This document shows positions 18,427-27,238 of a stretch of DNA of 64,000 nt, piece after piece. Origin of the DNA: Thermocaproicibacter melissae (GTDB lineage: Bacteria > Bacillota > Clostridia > Oscillospirales > Acutalibacteraceae); assembly GCF_024498295.1 (NCBI RefSeq), contig NZ_CP101827.1, positions 996,001 through 1,060,000 of the forward strand. The letters run 5' to 3'. Every line of letters begins with the position of its first letter. Position 1 is the first letter of the stretch. A program made the translations under genes and the position numbers. Under the pieces are notes generated by a model. The model was not told where the DNA came from, ran no database searches, and worked only from the letters and a program-made list of their open reading frames with translations.

Positions 18427-18645
18427 TTATTCCATGTCTTTCTTCTTTGTTCTGTCTTCTTCAATCATTCTGATTTTGTGGTTTTGGAACTCTTCCACTG
18501 CCATCTGAACCGGCTTATCGTCGAGAATCACCTTGTTCTTCTCCGCTTCTTCGGCGATCTGCCGTGCACGCTTCGCAATGGCAATTACGAGCGAGTACCG
18601 GCTCTGGTCCGGGGTTAAAATCAAATCTGCAATCGGCTTAATCAT
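18427..18645 (-). CDS. rpoZ: RNA polymerase omega subunit
   Basis: The small subunit that aids RNA polymerase assembly. From ATG 18645 it has 72 residues: [10 protein letters not shown] at the start, then the conserved SRYSLVIAIAKRARQI helix and the later KPVQMAVEEF. An in-frame extension up to 18732 lies inside gmk and has no start signal. The gene overlaps the end of gmk by eight bases. Confidence 0.93.
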   Translation of the reverse strand: MIKPIADLILTPDQSRYSLVIAIAKRARQIAEEAEKNKVILDDKPVQMAVEEFQNHKIRMIEEDRTKKKDME

Positions 18646-19249
18646 GTCTCTGCATCCTTTCCAAAAGCTCTGCATTTCTGGCTGTTTTGCATTTTTCAGC
18701 TTGCAGAATCGAACAAATCTTCTCCACGGCATTCTCTACCGTGTCATTCACGACAACATAATCGTAATGCTCAACTTCCTTGAGCTCCCTGTCGGCTGCG
18801 GCAAGGCGCTCGCGGATGACATCATCGGACTCGGTTCCGCGCGTTCTCAGACGGCGTTCCAGCTCTTCGCGCGACGGAGGAAGAATGAAAATCCCTACCG
18901 AATCCGGTCGTTTCTTCTTCACGTTGGCTCCGCCCTGAACCTCAATTTCCAGGATAACATCATTCCCCTGTGAAGTCCATTCTTCAATCGGGGCAGCCGG
19001 CGTGCCGTAAAAGTTGCCGCAATACTCGGCTGTTTCGAGCATCTTGCCCTCTTCCGCCATCTGGCTGAATTTTTCCCTAGAAATAAAATAATATTCCTTT
19101 CCGTCTGTCTCTCCCTGGCGCGGTGCCCGCGTGGTGGCGGAAATCGACAGGCGAATCTGCGGGCGCCTTTCGAGCAGGGCTTTCACAATCGTTCCCTTTC
19201 CGGCGCCGGAAGGGCCTGAAAGCACAACAAGCAGGCCTCTATTCGTCAT
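18638..19249 (-). CDS. gmk: Guanylate kinase
   Basis: Makes GDP from GMP and ATP. In 203 residues it shows the P-loop [12 protein letters not shown] (residues 11-22), [11 protein letters not shown] for GMP binding and YYFISREKF. It overlaps remA upstream by 11 bases and rpoZ downstream by eight, the compact layout typical of this operon. Confidence 0.98.
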   Translation of the reverse strand: MTNRGLLVVLSGPSGAGKGTIVKALLERRPQIRLSISATTRAPRQGETDGKEYYFISREKFSQMAEEGKMLETAEYCGNFYGTPAAPIEEWTSQGNDVILEIEVQGGANVKKKRPDSVGIFILPPSREELERRLRTRGTESDDVIRERLAAADRELKEVEHYDYVVVNDTVENAVEKICSILQAEKCKTARNAELLERMQRHD

Positions 19250-19517
19250 CTTCGTCTAGTTCCTCCTCATCAAGATCGTCGCGGTCGCTGTTCAGGCGGT
19301 TGGCAACCGTTTCCGGCTGCACAGCGGAAAGAATTACATGGTCGCTGTCGGTAATAATGACCGCTCGGGTGCGTCTTCCATAAGTGGCATCAATCAAGGA
19401 ACCGCGTTCCTTCGCATCCTGAATGATCCGCTTAATCGGTGCAGACTCCGGGCTGACAATGGCAACCAATCTGTTCGCGGAAACCATATTACCGAAACCG
19501 ATATTGATTAATCGCAT
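19239..19517 (-). CDS. remA: RemA-family (DUF370) DNA-binding regulator
   Basis: RemA activates matrix and osmoprotection genes in B. subtilis by binding DNA as a ring-shaped oligomer. The 92-residue protein begins [12 protein letters not shown] and keeps the [22 protein letters not shown] core. The acidic tail ([13 protein letters not shown]) is typical of clostridial copies. It sits between yicC and gmk, the conserved place. The targets in this organism are unknown. Confidence 0.93.
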   Translation of the reverse strand: MRLINIGFGNMVSANRLVAIVSPESAPIKRIIQDAKERGSLIDATYGRRTRAVIITDSDHVILSAVQPETVANRLNSDRDDLDEEELDEDDE

Positions 19518-19541
19518 AAGATTTCTCCTTTTCTGTAATCC

Positions 19542-20417
19542 TCACTCGATGTTCTGGATCTGCTCGCGGATCTTCTCAATTTCCGCCTTCATGTCAACAA
19601 CATAGTGAGCGATTTGCGCGTCTACACACTTTGAGCCGATGGTATTGGCTTCCCGGTTCATCTCCTGCACCAAGAAATCAAGGCGACGGCCCACCGCTCC
19701 GCCGGCAGCAAGCATATCCGAAAACTGTGCGATATGGCTCCGCAGGCGCACAGTCTCTTCGGCAACGGAGACCTTATCGGCAAAAATTGCGGTTTCCGTC
19801 AGAATGCGCTGCTCGTCTGCCCCAGCCGCTGTTAGTTCGGTGATGCGGTCGCTAAGGCGGCGGCGGTATTCTTCCACCGTCTGAGGAGACCTTTCTTCCA
19901 CACACCCGACGATTTTCTGAATCGTGTTTGCGCGGCTGAGAACGTCTTCTTTCATTTTTTCGCCTTCCGCTGCGCGCATCGCAAAAAACGGCACAAGGGC
20001 CTTTTCCAGCACCTGACACACCTGCTGCCAGACGGCGTCTTCGTCCTCGGGAGCATGGCTGACAACAAGAACGTCTGGGAATTTTGCTATCATCCCCGCC
20101 GTAATGTCATCCTTTAATCCATAGGTGCTGCTGAGTTCACGCAAAGCGTTCACATAGCCGGCGGCCAAAGTGTGGTTGACCGTAACCTGAGCGGAAACGT
20201 CATCGACGGTTTCAAAATCTACAAAAACATCAATTTTGCCGCGCTGGATGCGGCCCTGAAGATATTTTTTCAGCCTATCTTCCAGAAAGCCGTAAGCACG
20301 CGGTACCCGGGCGGAAAAGTCAAAGAAGCGGTGGTTGACCGATTTTATTTCAACAATAATATCGCGACCGTTCACCGTTTCTTCGGCTCTGCCGAAACCC
20401 GTCATGCTGTTAATCAC
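19542..20417 (-). CDS. yicC: YicC-family endoribonuclease
   Basis: A 291-residue member of the YicC/YloC family, reported as endoribonucleases that act in RNA turnover. It starts MINSMTGFGRAE at a GTG codon (20417); ATG 20405 is an alternative that would lose four residues. The C-terminal DUF1732 part has FLVQEMNREANTIGSK. It is the first gene of the long housekeeping run, with a sigma-A promoter upstream. Confidence 0.95.
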   Translation of the reverse strand: MINSMTGFGRAEETVNGRDIIVEIKSVNHRFFDFSARVPRAYGFLEDRLKKYLQGRIQRGKIDVFVDFETVDDVSAQVTVNHTLAAGYVNALRELSSTYGLKDDITAGMIAKFPDVLVVSHAPEDEDAVWQQVCQVLEKALVPFFAMRAAEGEKMKEDVLSRANTIQKIVGCVEERSPQTVEEYRRRLSDRITELTAAGADEQRILTETAIFADKVSVAEETVRLRSHIAQFSDMLAAGGAVGRRLDFLVQEMNREANTIGSKCVDAQIAHYVVDMKAEIEKIREQIQNIE

Positions 20418-20489
20418 GTAAAATCATCTCAGTTCAATTTTTTCTAGAATGGATGTCATGAACTCCCAAAAACAATATATCATCATTTA

Positions 20490-20519
20490 ATTTTATCAGT
20501 ATTCGGCAGCAGTTGTCAA
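20490..20519 (-). promoter_or_regulatory. Sigma-A promoter of the yicC housekeeping operon
   Basis: On the minus strand TTGACA (20519-20514) is 18 bases from TAAAAT (20495-20490), about 70 bases upstream of yicC. It lies after the tRNA-Trp terminator, so the operon likely starts here. Confidence 0.7.
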
Positions 20520-20555
20520 CACAACGCACAAACATCAATGGAACAAATGAGAAAA

Positions 20556-20588
20556 CCCGCATGCACACCGAAATCGGTATCATGCGGG
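20556..20588 (-). terminator. Terminator after tRNA-Trp
   Basis: CCCGCATG pairs with CATGCGGG around a loop of about 17 bases that contains a smaller hairpin. On the minus strand the T-run is short and interrupted (TTTTC). It lies directly downstream of the tRNA. Confidence 0.75.
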
Positions 20589-20595
20589 TTTTGAA

Positions 20596-20671
20596 TGGCA
20601 GGGGCAGAAGGACTCGAACCCTCGGCACGTGGTTTTGGAGACCACTGCTCTACCAGCTGAGCTATACCCCT
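20596..20671 (-). tRNA. tRNA-Trp (CCA)
   Basis: A 76-base cloverleaf including an encoded CCA end. The acceptor arm AGGGGTA pairs with TGCCCCT. The D arm has AGCTCAGCTGG, the anticodon loop is CTCCAAA with CCA, and the T arm has GGTTCGAGTCC. Confidence 0.97.
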
Positions 20672-20694
20672 ATTTTTTTTGAGAACGCTTTGTT

Positions 20695-20723
20695 ATTATA
20701 TCGCTTTAAGGGTTTCTTGTCAA
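20695..20723 (-). promoter_or_regulatory. Consensus sigma-A promoter of tRNA-Trp
   Basis: On the minus strand TTGACA and TATAAT are both perfect and 17 bases apart. The -10 box lies 24 bases upstream of the tRNA. Confidence 0.85.
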
Positions 20724-20810
20724 GCAACTGCCATGAAAATCCGACGTACCTTTTTTATTGAAAGTGTTGGCGAATGTGCTAGGTAGCTGCAACACCGGAG
20801 TGCAAATAAA

Positions 20811-20835
20811 GGCATCCAGGAGAAACCCGGATGCC
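20811..20835 (-). terminator. Terminator after the small unknown gene
   Basis: GGCATCC pairs with GGATGCC, and TTTATTT follows on the minus strand, 18 bases after the stop of the preceding gene. Confidence 0.7.
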
Positions 20836-20853
20836 TTCCGATTTAAGCATTTT

Positions 20854-21069
20854 TCATTTTAACTTATATAAGAGCTTCCATGAAGATTTGGTAAAGCTGT
20901 CCAACATATTTTTAAGCGTCTTGGCAAACTCACCGGCTTGAGGTTCCGGTTTGCCAATCGTCAGCCATACCTTTTTCGCGAACAAATCATATTTATCTAA
21001 AGTGGAATTTTCCTTTTCTAGAAAGTTATCAATAGCCGCTTTGATTTCTTTATAATTATCCATTTTCAT
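20854..21069 (-). CDS. Small hypothetical protein
   Basis: A 71-residue, soluble, lysine-rich frame (MKMDNYKEIKAAIDNFLEK...). ATG 21069 is chosen because GAGGTG lies eight bases upstream; an earlier start would add nine residues without support. It looks largely helical, with a conserved-looking WLTIGKPEP stretch. No family recognised. Its own terminator suggests a one-gene unit. Confidence 0.7.
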   Translation of the reverse strand: MKMDNYKEIKAAIDNFLEKENSTLDKYDLFAKKVWLTIGKPEPQAGEFAKTLKNMLDSFTKSSWKLLYKLK

Positions 21070-21209
21070 AACTTGACACCTCAATACATTTTTCAAACCA
21101 TTATTTTAGTATTCTATTCATCTTGAATTTAAAATGCAATCTTTTCCGATGAAAAAGCAACCAGAAAAATCTGAACCAGCTTGAAGATGACATCTTTTAT
21201 AATGATTTC

Positions 21210-21238
21210 TTGCAACTGTTCACAAAGTGACATATAAT
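21210..21238 (+). promoter_or_regulatory. Sigma-A promoter of the DUF4236 gene
   Basis: TTGCAA and TATAAT are 17 bases apart, about 65 bases upstream of the ATG at 21306. Confidence 0.6.
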
Positions 21239-21305
21239 TTTTATATAACGTAAAATATTCCATATCCATTATGTATTTCTATTGAAAATACATAAAATAC
21301 ATGCT

Positions 21306-22148
21306 ATGGGATTGCGGTTTCGGAAAAGCGTAGGATTTGGAAAAGGTATACGGCTGAACTTTGGAAAAAAAGGCATGAGTGTTACTACGGGAATTCGGGG
21401 TGCTCATGTAACATACAGCACATCCGGAAAGAAAACAACCAGTTTCGGAATTCCGGGAACCGGAATCTCATACTCTAAATCCGAAAAGATTGGTGGATCT
21501 TCGCACAGAGGCTTCGGCTTTAGTAAAACCGCTTCGCTTAACAATTATCACGATAACGCACCTATGCGATCACCGAATTCCGGTAACAAAAAGCGCGGGT
21601 GTTTGACCGCTACGGCCATTACTGGCGCTGTGATTGTCTTTCTCGTTGTTATTGCAAGTATCTTTGGAGGAAATGAGTCTTCTTCCTCTTCTGTGGTCTC
21701 TGACGTAGCTTCCTTTTCTGCACTTACCTCAAGCAGCGAAGCAGCTTTGAGCAGTTCCGTATCCAGCAGCACGCCGGTTTCATCTGCTGTTTCTTCTGAG
21801 CCTCCATCTTCTGCGAAGGCAAGTTCTGCAGGAAAAGTTTCTTCAGCGGAGCCACCGAAAAAAGCTGCAGAAAAATCAACAGAGAAAACGCCAGCCGCAT
21901 TGACGGGTATTTCCATTACGCAATCCCCCGGTACTGTTCAAGCCGGAAGCAAAGCCATTCTATCCATTAAAGGAAAGCCAAACACAAAATATTCCATCGA
22001 GGTTTATTACTCGACAAAAGCCAGCGAAGCAAAAGGACTGTCCCCGCAGGTATCTGATTCAAGCGGAAATGTCTCTTGGGAATGGAAGGTAGGGCCGAAA
22101 ACAAAAGCCGGTAAGCACCGAATTGTCATTCAAGGTGGCGGCCGATAA
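21306..22148 (+). CDS. DUF4236 domain membrane protein with Ser-rich linker
   Basis: From ATG 21306 it has 280 residues. The first 60 form a DUF4236 domain, which begins as usual MGLRFRKSVGFGKGIRLNF and has repeated SxGxxG turns (TSFGIPGTGISYSKS). One transmembrane helix follows (near 105-125), then a serine- and alanine-rich linker of about 70 residues, then a C-terminal domain of about 80 residues that looks like a beta-sandwich. The DUF4236 part would be cytoplasmic and the C-terminal domain outside. Function unknown. No strong ribosome site is seen. A TTG at 21282 would add eight residues not seen in the family. Confidence 0.85.
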   Translation: MGLRFRKSVGFGKGIRLNFGKKGMSVTTGIRGAHVTYSTSGKKTTSFGIPGTGISYSKSEKIGGSSHRGFGFSKTASLNNYHDNAPMRSPNSGNKKRGCLTATAITGAVIVFLVVIASIFGGNESSSSSVVSDVASFSALTSSSEAALSSSVSSSTPVSSAVSSEPPSSAKASSAGKVSSAEPPKKAAEKSTEKTPAALTGISITQSPGTVQAGSKAILSIKGKPNTKYSIEVYYSTKASEAKGLSPQVSDSSGNVSWEWKVGPKTKAGKHRIVIQGGGR

Positions 22149-22187
22149 AATTGAAACCTACTTTACAACTACGAAATAATTTTAATA

Positions 22188-22220
22188 GGTTCCGAGCAAA
22201 ATAGCTCGGAACCTTTTTTT
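22188..22220 (+). terminator. Terminator after the DUF4236 gene
   Basis: GGTTCCGAGC pairs with GCTCGGAACC around a six-base loop and seven T follow. Confidence 0.95.
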
Positions 22221-22316
22221 GAAATATTCTCTTATGAGCACCACTCCGCTCAATTCGGCGAATATTTTAATCTTTCTTAGACACAATAAAAAACAAATTT
22301 CAATTGGAATGATAAG

Positions 22317-23420
22317 ATGCTTTTACTAAGAAATATTGAATGTTACGATCCGAACCCATGCGGGAAAAAGGATCTTCTAATTGCCGCGGACAAAATTGAA
22401 AAGATTGCCCCGGCCGGCACCCTCTCCGATAACCCGCTCATCGACACGCAGTACGATTGCAGCGGATTATCTGCGTTTCCAGGAATCATCGACCAACACG
22501 TTCACATACTTGGAGCCGGAGGAGAACAGGGATTTGAAAGCCGCACCAAAGAGCTTGATGTCAGCGACCTTCAAAGCGCAGGCGTTACCACGGTTGTGGG
22601 ACTGCTGGGCGCTGACGGCACAACCAGAACGCTCGAGAATCTTTATGCGAAAGCAAAGGCGCTGAAAGCTCAAAATGTAACTGCCTATTTATATTCGGGC
22701 AGCTATGCGGTTCCCCCTGTTACCTTTACCGGAAATATCACGCGAGACCTTGTACTTATCGACATGGTGATTGGAGCGGGAGAAATCGCGGTTTCCGATT
22801 ACCGTTCCTCCTGTCCTACACTGCCGGAGCTTCTCCGTCTCGCATCGAACACATATCTTGGAGGAATGTTGGCCAAAAAAGCCGGTGTGGTGCATTTTCA
22901 CATTGGCGACGGTAAAGAGGGACTGACTCCGCTGAAAAAGATCTTGGAGCAATCCGACCTGCCGAAAGAAGCGCTCGTTCCCACCCATACTAACCGGAAT
23001 CCGTCCCTTTTTCAGGAAGCGATGGGCTACTGCGGCTCGGGTGGATACATCGACCTGACAGCCGGAGAAACCGCAGGAATTGCCGTCCCCGACGCCATTC
23101 ATGCGCTGCAGAACAACGGCATTGAACTTTCCCGGGTGACGGTGAGTTCCGATGCAGGTGGCAGCATTCCGGGCGGCGGTGTTGCGAAAAACAAAGCGCT
23201 TTTCGACGACCTTATCGCTTGTATCCGCTCCGGCATCCGTCCGACGGATGCCTTTCGGCTGGCAACGGAGAATGTCGCCAAACTTTTGAAACTCTACCCC
23301 GCAAAGGGAACTCTTCAGCAAGGAAGCGATGCGGATATTTTGGTTATGGATGAGAAATACCAAATTCGGATGCTGTTCAGTCGAGGAAAGCTGGTTCTGC
23401 AGAACGGTATGAATCAATAA
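22317..23420 (+). CDS. iadA: Isoaspartyl dipeptidase
   Basis: A metal-dependent amidohydrolase that splits beta-aspartyl dipeptides. In 367 residues the family features are present: IDQHVHILGAGGEQG with the first metal His pair, VPTHTNRN, VHFHIGDG, and SSDAGGSIPGG with the catalytic Asp near residue 279. It lies 17 bases before cyanophycinase. That enzyme releases beta-Asp-Arg dipeptides from cyanophycin, so here IadA most likely completes the breakdown to free Asp and Arg. Confidence 0.94.
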   Translation: MLLLRNIECYDPNPCGKKDLLIAADKIEKIAPAGTLSDNPLIDTQYDCSGLSAFPGIIDQHVHILGAGGEQGFESRTKELDVSDLQSAGVTTVVGLLGADGTTRTLENLYAKAKALKAQNVTAYLYSGSYAVPPVTFTGNITRDLVLIDMVIGAGEIAVSDYRSSCPTLPELLRLASNTYLGGMLAKKAGVVHFHIGDGKEGLTPLKKILEQSDLPKEALVPTHTNRNPSLFQEAMGYCGSGGYIDLTAGETAGIAVPDAIHALQNNGIELSRVTVSSDAGGSIPGGGVAKNKALFDDLIACIRSGIRPTDAFRLATENVAKLLKLYPAKGTLQQGSDADILVMDEKYQIRMLFSRGKLVLQNGMNQ

Positions 23421-23437
23421 ATCGAGGAGTAAGCACA

Positions 23438-24253
23438 ATGGGAGACAACACGAAAGGCTTTCTGTTTATTATTGGCGGAGCCGAGGACAAAACAGGAAAC
23501 AGCATCATATTAAAACAGGTTCGTGAGATGCTTAGGGACGATGAACAGCTCGCCGTCCTGCTGACGGCAACGGAAAAGCCGGAGGAAGTGGGAGAAAAAT
23601 ATCTCGAAGCGTTCAGCCGCCTCGGCATCACGAACATACAGCTTCTCAACATCAACACCCGTGACAACGCAGACGACAAGCAATACTGCGACAAGCTGCG
23701 CGCCTCGCGATGTGTTTTCATGACGGGCGGCGACCAGCTGCGCATTACGAGCATCCTTGGCGGAACGATGGCGAGTGGCATACTCAAAGAGATTTATGAT
23801 TCCGGCGGCATCATCATAGGGACCAGTGCGGGCGCTTCGGTCATGAGTTCTACCATGATTGTCCAAGGCCCGGACAACGAGCCTGCCAAAAAATGTACGC
23901 TGAAAATGGCGCCGGGGCTTGGCCTTATCAACAACGTGATTATTGACCAGCACTTTGACCAGCGCGGGCGCTTTGGGCGGCTGCTGTGCGGGGTTGCGGA
24001 AAACCCGGGCGTTTTCGGCATCGGCATTGACGAGGATACCTCCATTAAGCTCTACCCGGATATGCACTTTGAGATAATCGGCTCCAATGCCGTTACCATC
24101 ATCGACGGGAAATCAATTCAGAGTTCCAACGTTTCGGAGCTGAAACAGGACGAAATTCTTGCCATCTCGGGCGTCACGGTTCATGTGCTGCCCCAAGGAT
24201 ATGGGTTTGACCTAATCAACAGAAAGGTTTTACGATTGAAAGATGAACGCTGA
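23438..24253 (+). CDS. cphB: Cyanophycinase
   Basis: A serine-type exopeptidase of family S51 that degrades cyanophycin to beta-Asp-Arg. The 271-residue protein has MTGGDQLRI and the nucleophile elbow GTSAGASVMS (Ser near residue 133), then DQHFDQRGRFGRL and GIGIDEDT, all typical. No signal peptide, so it acts in the cytoplasm on the stored polymer. The gene overlaps cphA by 11 bases (ATG inside its last codons), so synthesis and breakdown enzymes are made from one transcript. Confidence 0.96.
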   Translation: MGDNTKGFLFIIGGAEDKTGNSIILKQVREMLRDDEQLAVLLTATEKPEEVGEKYLEAFSRLGITNIQLLNINTRDNADDKQYCDKLRASRCVFMTGGDQLRITSILGGTMASGILKEIYDSGGIIIGTSAGASVMSSTMIVQGPDNEPAKKCTLKMAPGLGLINNVIIDQHFDQRGRFGRLLCGVAENPGVFGIGIDEDTSIKLYPDMHFEIIGSNAVTIIDGKSIQSSNVSELKQDEILAISGVTVHVLPQGYGFDLINRKVLRLKDER

Positions 24254-26849
24254 TAAACTCCACATCATTGACTTTACGATTTACCGCGGAAGGAATATTT
24301 ACAGCCATCGGCCCGTTATGAAGATGATTTTGGATATTGGAAAATATGGAGAAATTCCGACCAATCAGATCCCGGGTTTTAACGAAAAACTGCTTGCCTT
24401 ATTCCCCGGGCTTCAAACCAATGTATGCGGGCTGGGGTATGAAGGCGGGTTTCTCGAACGGCTGAAAAAAGGGACTTACCTGGCTCATGTTCTGGAACAT
24501 GTTATTCTTGAAATGCAGGCAATGGTCGGTTATGACCTTCACTACGGAAAAACGCGGGTGATTCAAGAACCTTCGGTTTATTACCTCGTATATGAATATG
24601 AAAATGAAGTGTGTGGGTTGGAGTGTGGAAAAGCATCCGTCTTTATCTTGAATCATCTTTTGGATGGCGAGGAAATCGAGATTGACGGATTCATTGATTA
24701 TCTGAAAAAAATTTCGAGCGAAGCGGAACTTGGACCTAGCACCGCTGCCATTGTGCAGGAGACGAAGAAACGGAATATTCCTGTCACGCGCATTGGAAAC
24801 GGGAGCCTTATCCGCCTCGGATACGGAAAATACAGCAGGCTGATTGAGGCAACGCTAACGGACGCAACCCCCTGCATCTCGGCAGATATTTCCTCCAACA
24901 AGCAGCTCACCAAATTTCTGCTGAGCGAGAATCAAATTCCTGTCCCCTACGGCAAAGTTGTGTTTTCCGAAATTTCGGCGCAGATGGTTTCCAAGCAAAT
25001 CGGGCTGCCGGTCGTCATCAAGCCGTTTGACGCCAACCAAGGCAAGGGTGTGCACCTCAATTTAAAAACGAAGCAAGAAATCATTGCCGCTTTTCGGGAT
25101 GCTTCTAAGTACAGCAATGGAATTATCGTGGAACAATATATTGCGGGGCGCGACTACCGTGTACTGGTTGTGGGCGGCAAAGTCAGCGCCGTTGCCGAAC
25201 GGGTGCCCGCGCTTGTAGTTGGTGACGGTAAGCACACCATAGAAGAGCTGGTAAAAATCATTAATCAAGACCCGCGGCGCGGCGAGGAGCATGAAAAAGC
25301 GCTTACCAAAATTCGCCTGGATGACGTTACGGATAAATTTCTGAAATCACAAAACATGACGCGCGAAAGCATTCCCGCCGCCGGCCAGGTTGTAAAGCTG
25401 CGCGGAAACGCCAACCTAAGTACGGGAGGGACCTCCGTCGACTGTACGGACCTGATTCATCCCGACAACGCCGAGATTGCGGTGCGGGCAGCGAACGCAA
25501 TTGGCATCGACATTGCGGGAATCGACATTGTAACAGAGGACATTTCAAAATCAATTTACGAAACAGGCGGAGCGGTTGTGGAGGTAAATACCGCCCCCGG
25601 AATTCGTATGCACCTTTACCCGAGCAAAGGCACGCCCCGAAATGTTGCCAAAGATATTGTCGATTTGCTCTTTCCCGATGACAGCGCCGCGCATTTTCCC
25701 ATTGTGTCGGTCACGGGAACAAACGGAAAAACAACCGTCGTGCGCCTGATTGCCCATGTGCTTTCCGCAACGGGAAAATCCGTGGGCATGACCAGCACAA
25801 GCGGAACTTATGTAAACGGACGATGTATCTGCAGAGGCGATAATTCCGGCCCAAGGAGTGCCAGAGCGCTGCTCTCCAACAAAGCGATTGACGCGGCGGT
25901 GCTGGAGACCGCACGCGGCGGAATCGTCCGTGAGGGGCTGGGATATGACCTTGCAGACGTCGGTGTCATTACGAACATTACCGGCGACCATCTTGGACTG
26001 GACGGCATTAACACTCTGGAAGATTTGGCATTTGTCAAATCGCTTGTTGTAGAGGCCGTAAAGGAAAACGGCGCCGCTGTGCTCAATGCGGAAGACGAAA
26101 CAACGCCTTATGTGCTTGGGCGGGTAAAATGCAGGGTCGTCTTTTTCTGCAAAGAAAAAAGTGCTGCCGAAAAATTCATGAAACCGAATGATGCAGTTGT
26201 GTTTTTGAAGGACGGCGTCATCACCGCGGAGGAAAACGGGCAGGTGCAGGCCATCGTTCCCGTTACAGAAATTCCGATTACCCTGCAGGGAAAAATCGAA
26301 TGTAACGTGGAAAACTGCCTTGCTGCCGCAGCAGCGCTTTATGCATTAAAGGTTCCGTCGGAAACAATTGCCGAGGGTTTCAAAAACTTTGAAGACAATG
26401 CCGGCCGCTTCAATGTTTTTGAACTGAACGGCTTGCGCATTATGATGGATTATGGGCACAACCCTGCCGGCTACAGGCAAGCACTGAAAACCTGCCGTGC
26501 GCTTGCTTCGGGCCGTTTAATCGGTGTCATCGGCATGCCCGGCGACCGACCGGACGACGCCATGCGCGACGTCGGAAAGCAATGTGCCGGTGTTTTCAAC
26601 CGCATCATCATCAAGGAGGACCAAGACTTTCGTGGACGTGCTCCCGGAGAAGTGGCGGAAATTTTTCGCAGGGCAATTGAAGAAACCGGATTTCCATCAG
26701 AGAATGTAATCATCATAGAAAACGAGCTGGAGGCTCTGAAAAGCGCGGTAGAAAATGCTGCACCCGGAGACTTTATTGCAATTTTTTACGAAAACTACAA
26801 TCTGATAAAAGAGTATTTGGAGGACGCAGGAGCTCAAAGAATCTTTTAA
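24243..26849 (+). CDS. cphA: Cyanophycin synthetase
   Basis: Builds cyanophycin (a poly-Asp backbone with Arg side chains) from Asp, Arg and ATP. The 868-residue length is that of type 1 enzymes. The N-terminal domain has HVLEHVILEMQAMVG (about residues 82-96). An ATP-grasp domain follows (VVIKPFDANQGKGV near 257, EVNTAPGIRMH near 450). The Mur-ligase-like domain starts with VTGTNGKTTVVRL near 488 and has MMDYGHNPAGY near 734. All key parts look intact, so the enzyme should be active. Cyanophycin outside cyanobacteria is known in several Clostridia, including during sporulation. Confidence 0.97.
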   Translation: MNADKLHIIDFTIYRGRNIYSHRPVMKMILDIGKYGEIPTNQIPGFNEKLLALFPGLQTNVCGLGYEGGFLERLKKGTYLAHVLEHVILEMQAMVGYDLHYGKTRVIQEPSVYYLVYEYENEVCGLECGKASVFILNHLLDGEEIEIDGFIDYLKKISSEAELGPSTAAIVQETKKRNIPVTRIGNGSLIRLGYGKYSRLIEATLTDATPCISADISSNKQLTKFLLSENQIPVPYGKVVFSEISAQMVSKQIGLPVVIKPFDANQGKGVHLNLKTKQEIIAAFRDASKYSNGIIVEQYIAGRDYRVLVVGGKVSAVAERVPALVVGDGKHTIEELVKIINQDPRRGEEHEKALTKIRLDDVTDKFLKSQNMTRESIPAAGQVVKLRGNANLSTGGTSVDCTDLIHPDNAEIAVRAANAIGIDIAGIDIVTEDISKSIYETGGAVVEVNTAPGIRMHLYPSKGTPRNVAKDIVDLLFPDDSAAHFPIVSVTGTNGKTTVVRLIAHVLSATGKSVGMTSTSGTYVNGRCICRGDNSGPRSARALLSNKAIDAAVLETARGGIVREGLGYDLADVGVITNITGDHLGLDGINTLEDLAFVKSLVVEAVKENGAAVLNAEDETTPYVLGRVKCRVVFFCKEKSAAEKFMKPNDAVVFLKDGVITAEENGQVQAIVPVTEIPITLQGKIECNVENCLAAAAALYALKVPSETIAEGFKNFEDNAGRFNVFELNGLRIMMDYGHNPAGYRQALKTCRALASGRLIGVIGMPGDRPDDAMRDVGKQCAGVFNRIIIKEDQDFRGRAPGEVAEIFRRAIEETGFPSENVIIIENELEALKSAVENAAPGDFIAIFYENYNLIKEYLEDAGAQRIF

Positions 26850-26961
26850 GGATTCCTACAACGCTCGAGAGATTTCTTATGACGGGTAATATTTCAAAGC
26901 AACTGTTATATCATAAACTTCGTTGAGGGTAAAACGATAAAAAGCGAAAGGAAGTATTGCA

Positions 26962-27150
26962 ATGAAAGCTATGATCAATCGAACAGGCTGTATTGCATGC
27001 GGATTATGCACCGAGACTTGTCCGGAGGTATTTCGCATGGGAGACGACGGGCTCGCAGAAGTTTACGCAGAAGTCACCGATGACGTTCGGGAAAGTGCGG
27101 AAGCGGCCCGCGATAACTGCCCGGTATCGGTAATTTCACTGGAAGAGTAG
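26962..27150 (+). CDS. Small 4Fe-4S ferredoxin
   Basis: A 62-residue electron carrier. Cys residues are arranged CIACGLCTETCPE near the start and NCPVSVI near the end, which gives a single [4Fe-4S] cluster of the type seen in Clostridium thermoaceticum-like small ferredoxins, with one extra Cys. AGGAAG lies upstream. It is 112 bases beyond cphA and may be separately transcribed; no link to cyanophycin is implied. Confidence 0.9.
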   Translation: MKAMINRTGCIACGLCTETCPEVFRMGDDGLAEVYAEVTDDVRESAEAARDNCPVSVISLEE

Positions 27151-27195
27151 CATCCTGCAAGACACGAGGTACTCCGCAGCCGTAGGGAAAGAAAA

Positions 27196-27231
27196 ACAGC
27201 CTTGCTCCGTGGAAATTCGGGGCAAGGCTGT
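27196..27231 (-). terminator. Terminator between ferredoxin and galM
   Basis: ACAGCCTTGC pairs with GCAAGGCTGT. On the minus strand TTTTT follows, which suits galM; on the plus strand the tract is CTCTTT, so it may also stop the ferredoxin transcript. Confidence 0.85.
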
Positions 27232-27238
27232 CTCTTTA

